A DNA stretch of 6,310 nucleotides, taken from positions 1 to 6,310 of the forward strand of contig CALMWD010000158.1 in the NCBI GenBank assembly GCA_937873105.1, in the 5' to 3' direction. Origin of the DNA: an uncultured Rhodanobacteraceae bacterium (GTDB lineage: Bacteria; Pseudomonadota; Gammaproteobacteria; Xanthomonadales; Ahniellaceae). Position 1 is the stretch's first letter. Each line of letters opens with the position of its first letter. Below the pieces are notes generated by a model that was not told the origin of the DNA, ran no database searches, and worked only from the letters and a program-made list of their open reading frames with translations. Below are positions 6,124 to 6,310 of the stretch, in pieces. A program made the position numbers and the translations under genes.

Positions 6124-6310
6124 TTACTCGGCGCTCGGGGCGTCGGCCTTCGGCGCGCGCGGCGCGGCGCGCTTGGCGGCCGGCTTGGCGCCCGGACCAC
6201 CCGGGCCGCGGCGGTTCGGGCCGCCCGGCTTGCGATCGCGGTCGTTGCGGCCGCCGCGGTCGTCACGACGACCACGGCCGGCGTTGTTCTCCTGGTCCTC
6301 GAAACCGGGG
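6124..6310 (-). CDS. rpsB: Probable ribosomal protein S2, C-terminal tail (cut by window edge)
   Basis: Only the last 61 residues and the TAA stop are visible. None of the conserved S2 core is in the window, so the name rests on position: rpsB precedes tsf on the same strand in nearly all bacteria, and the rest of the cluster follows in order. The visible part reads PGFEDQENNAGRGRRDDRGG, then further Arg, Gly and Asp, then an Ala/Pro/Lys-rich end finishing APSAE. It holds 11 Arg, 4 Lys and 11 Gly and should be disordered. E. coli S2 has no such tail; C-terminal low-complexity extensions are, from memory, known in S2 of Xanthomonadales. The reading frame is supported by ending in TAA just before the hairpins and by running open to the window edge. 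Other frames here give Arg/Ala-rich shadow peptides. Confidence 0.75.
   Translation of the reverse strand, partial: PGFEDQENNAGRGRRDDRGGRNDRDRKPGGPNRRGPGGPGAKPAAKRAAPRAPKADAPSAE

Noticed and set aside
6033..6275. 80-codon minus-strand frame across the rpsB tail and the rpsB-tsf gap
   Set aside because: Wrong frame relative to the rpsB tail, runs through the terminator, and gives an Ala/Arg low-complexity peptide.
1..6310. Search for mobile elements, CRISPR repeats, tRNA genes, toxin-antitoxin or defence genes
   Set aside because: Nothing seen: all coding space is filled by housekeeping genes and one acetyltransferase, and the gaps hold only hairpins and ribosome-binding sites.

Overview
The window holds one continuous stretch of a conserved bacterial housekeeping operon. 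Every gene is read from the minus strand, so transcription runs from high to low coordinates. In that direction the order is rpsB (only the 3' end present), tsf, pyrH, a GNAT acetyltransferase gene, frr, uppS, cdsA, dxr and rseP (only the 5' part present). Apart from the acetyltransferase this is the classic rpsB-to-rseP cluster of Gammaproteobacteria. With dxr placed after cdsA, the order is that of Pseudomonas and Xanthomonas rather than that of E. coli. High G+C, the EF-Ts sequence and the RseP N-terminus most resemble Xanthomonadales (Lysobacterales) such as Xanthomonas or Lysobacter. That assignment is made by eye from remembered family sequences and is moderately confident at order level.

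Layout: 6124-6310 is the C-terminal tail of the gene before tsf, by synteny ribosomal protein S2. Positions 6031-6123 carry two strong hairpins; the one nearer tsf has a run of seven U and looks like an intrinsic terminator. tsf (5158-6030) is followed within a few bases by a second intrinsic terminator with eight U. pyrH (4349-5077) has a good Shine-Dalgarno site and an overlapping eight-codon mini-ORF in its leader. The acetyltransferase gene (3825-4352) overlaps pyrH by four bases. A 54-base gap precedes frr (3213-3770). Then uppS, cdsA, dxr and rseP are packed with four-base overlaps or gaps of at most 17 bases. No gene-free stretch exceeds 93 bases.

Function: rpsB, tsf and frr serve translation (30S subunit, EF-Tu recycling, ribosome recycling). 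pyrH makes UDP for nucleic acids and for UDP-sugar precursors of the envelope. dxr opens the MEP isoprenoid pathway, uppS turns its products into the undecaprenyl carrier for peptidoglycan and other surface polymers, cdsA makes CDP-diacylglycerol for phospholipids, and rseP is the inner-membrane site-2 protease of the sigma-E envelope response. The operon therefore links protein-synthesis capacity with envelope synthesis.

I see no mobile element, CRISPR array, tRNA, toxin system or clearly novel machinery. The points worth a second look are the acetyltransferase gene inserted between pyrH and frr, two successive intrinsic terminators inside the operon, the Arg/Gly-rich S2 tail, and the pyrH leader mini-ORF.
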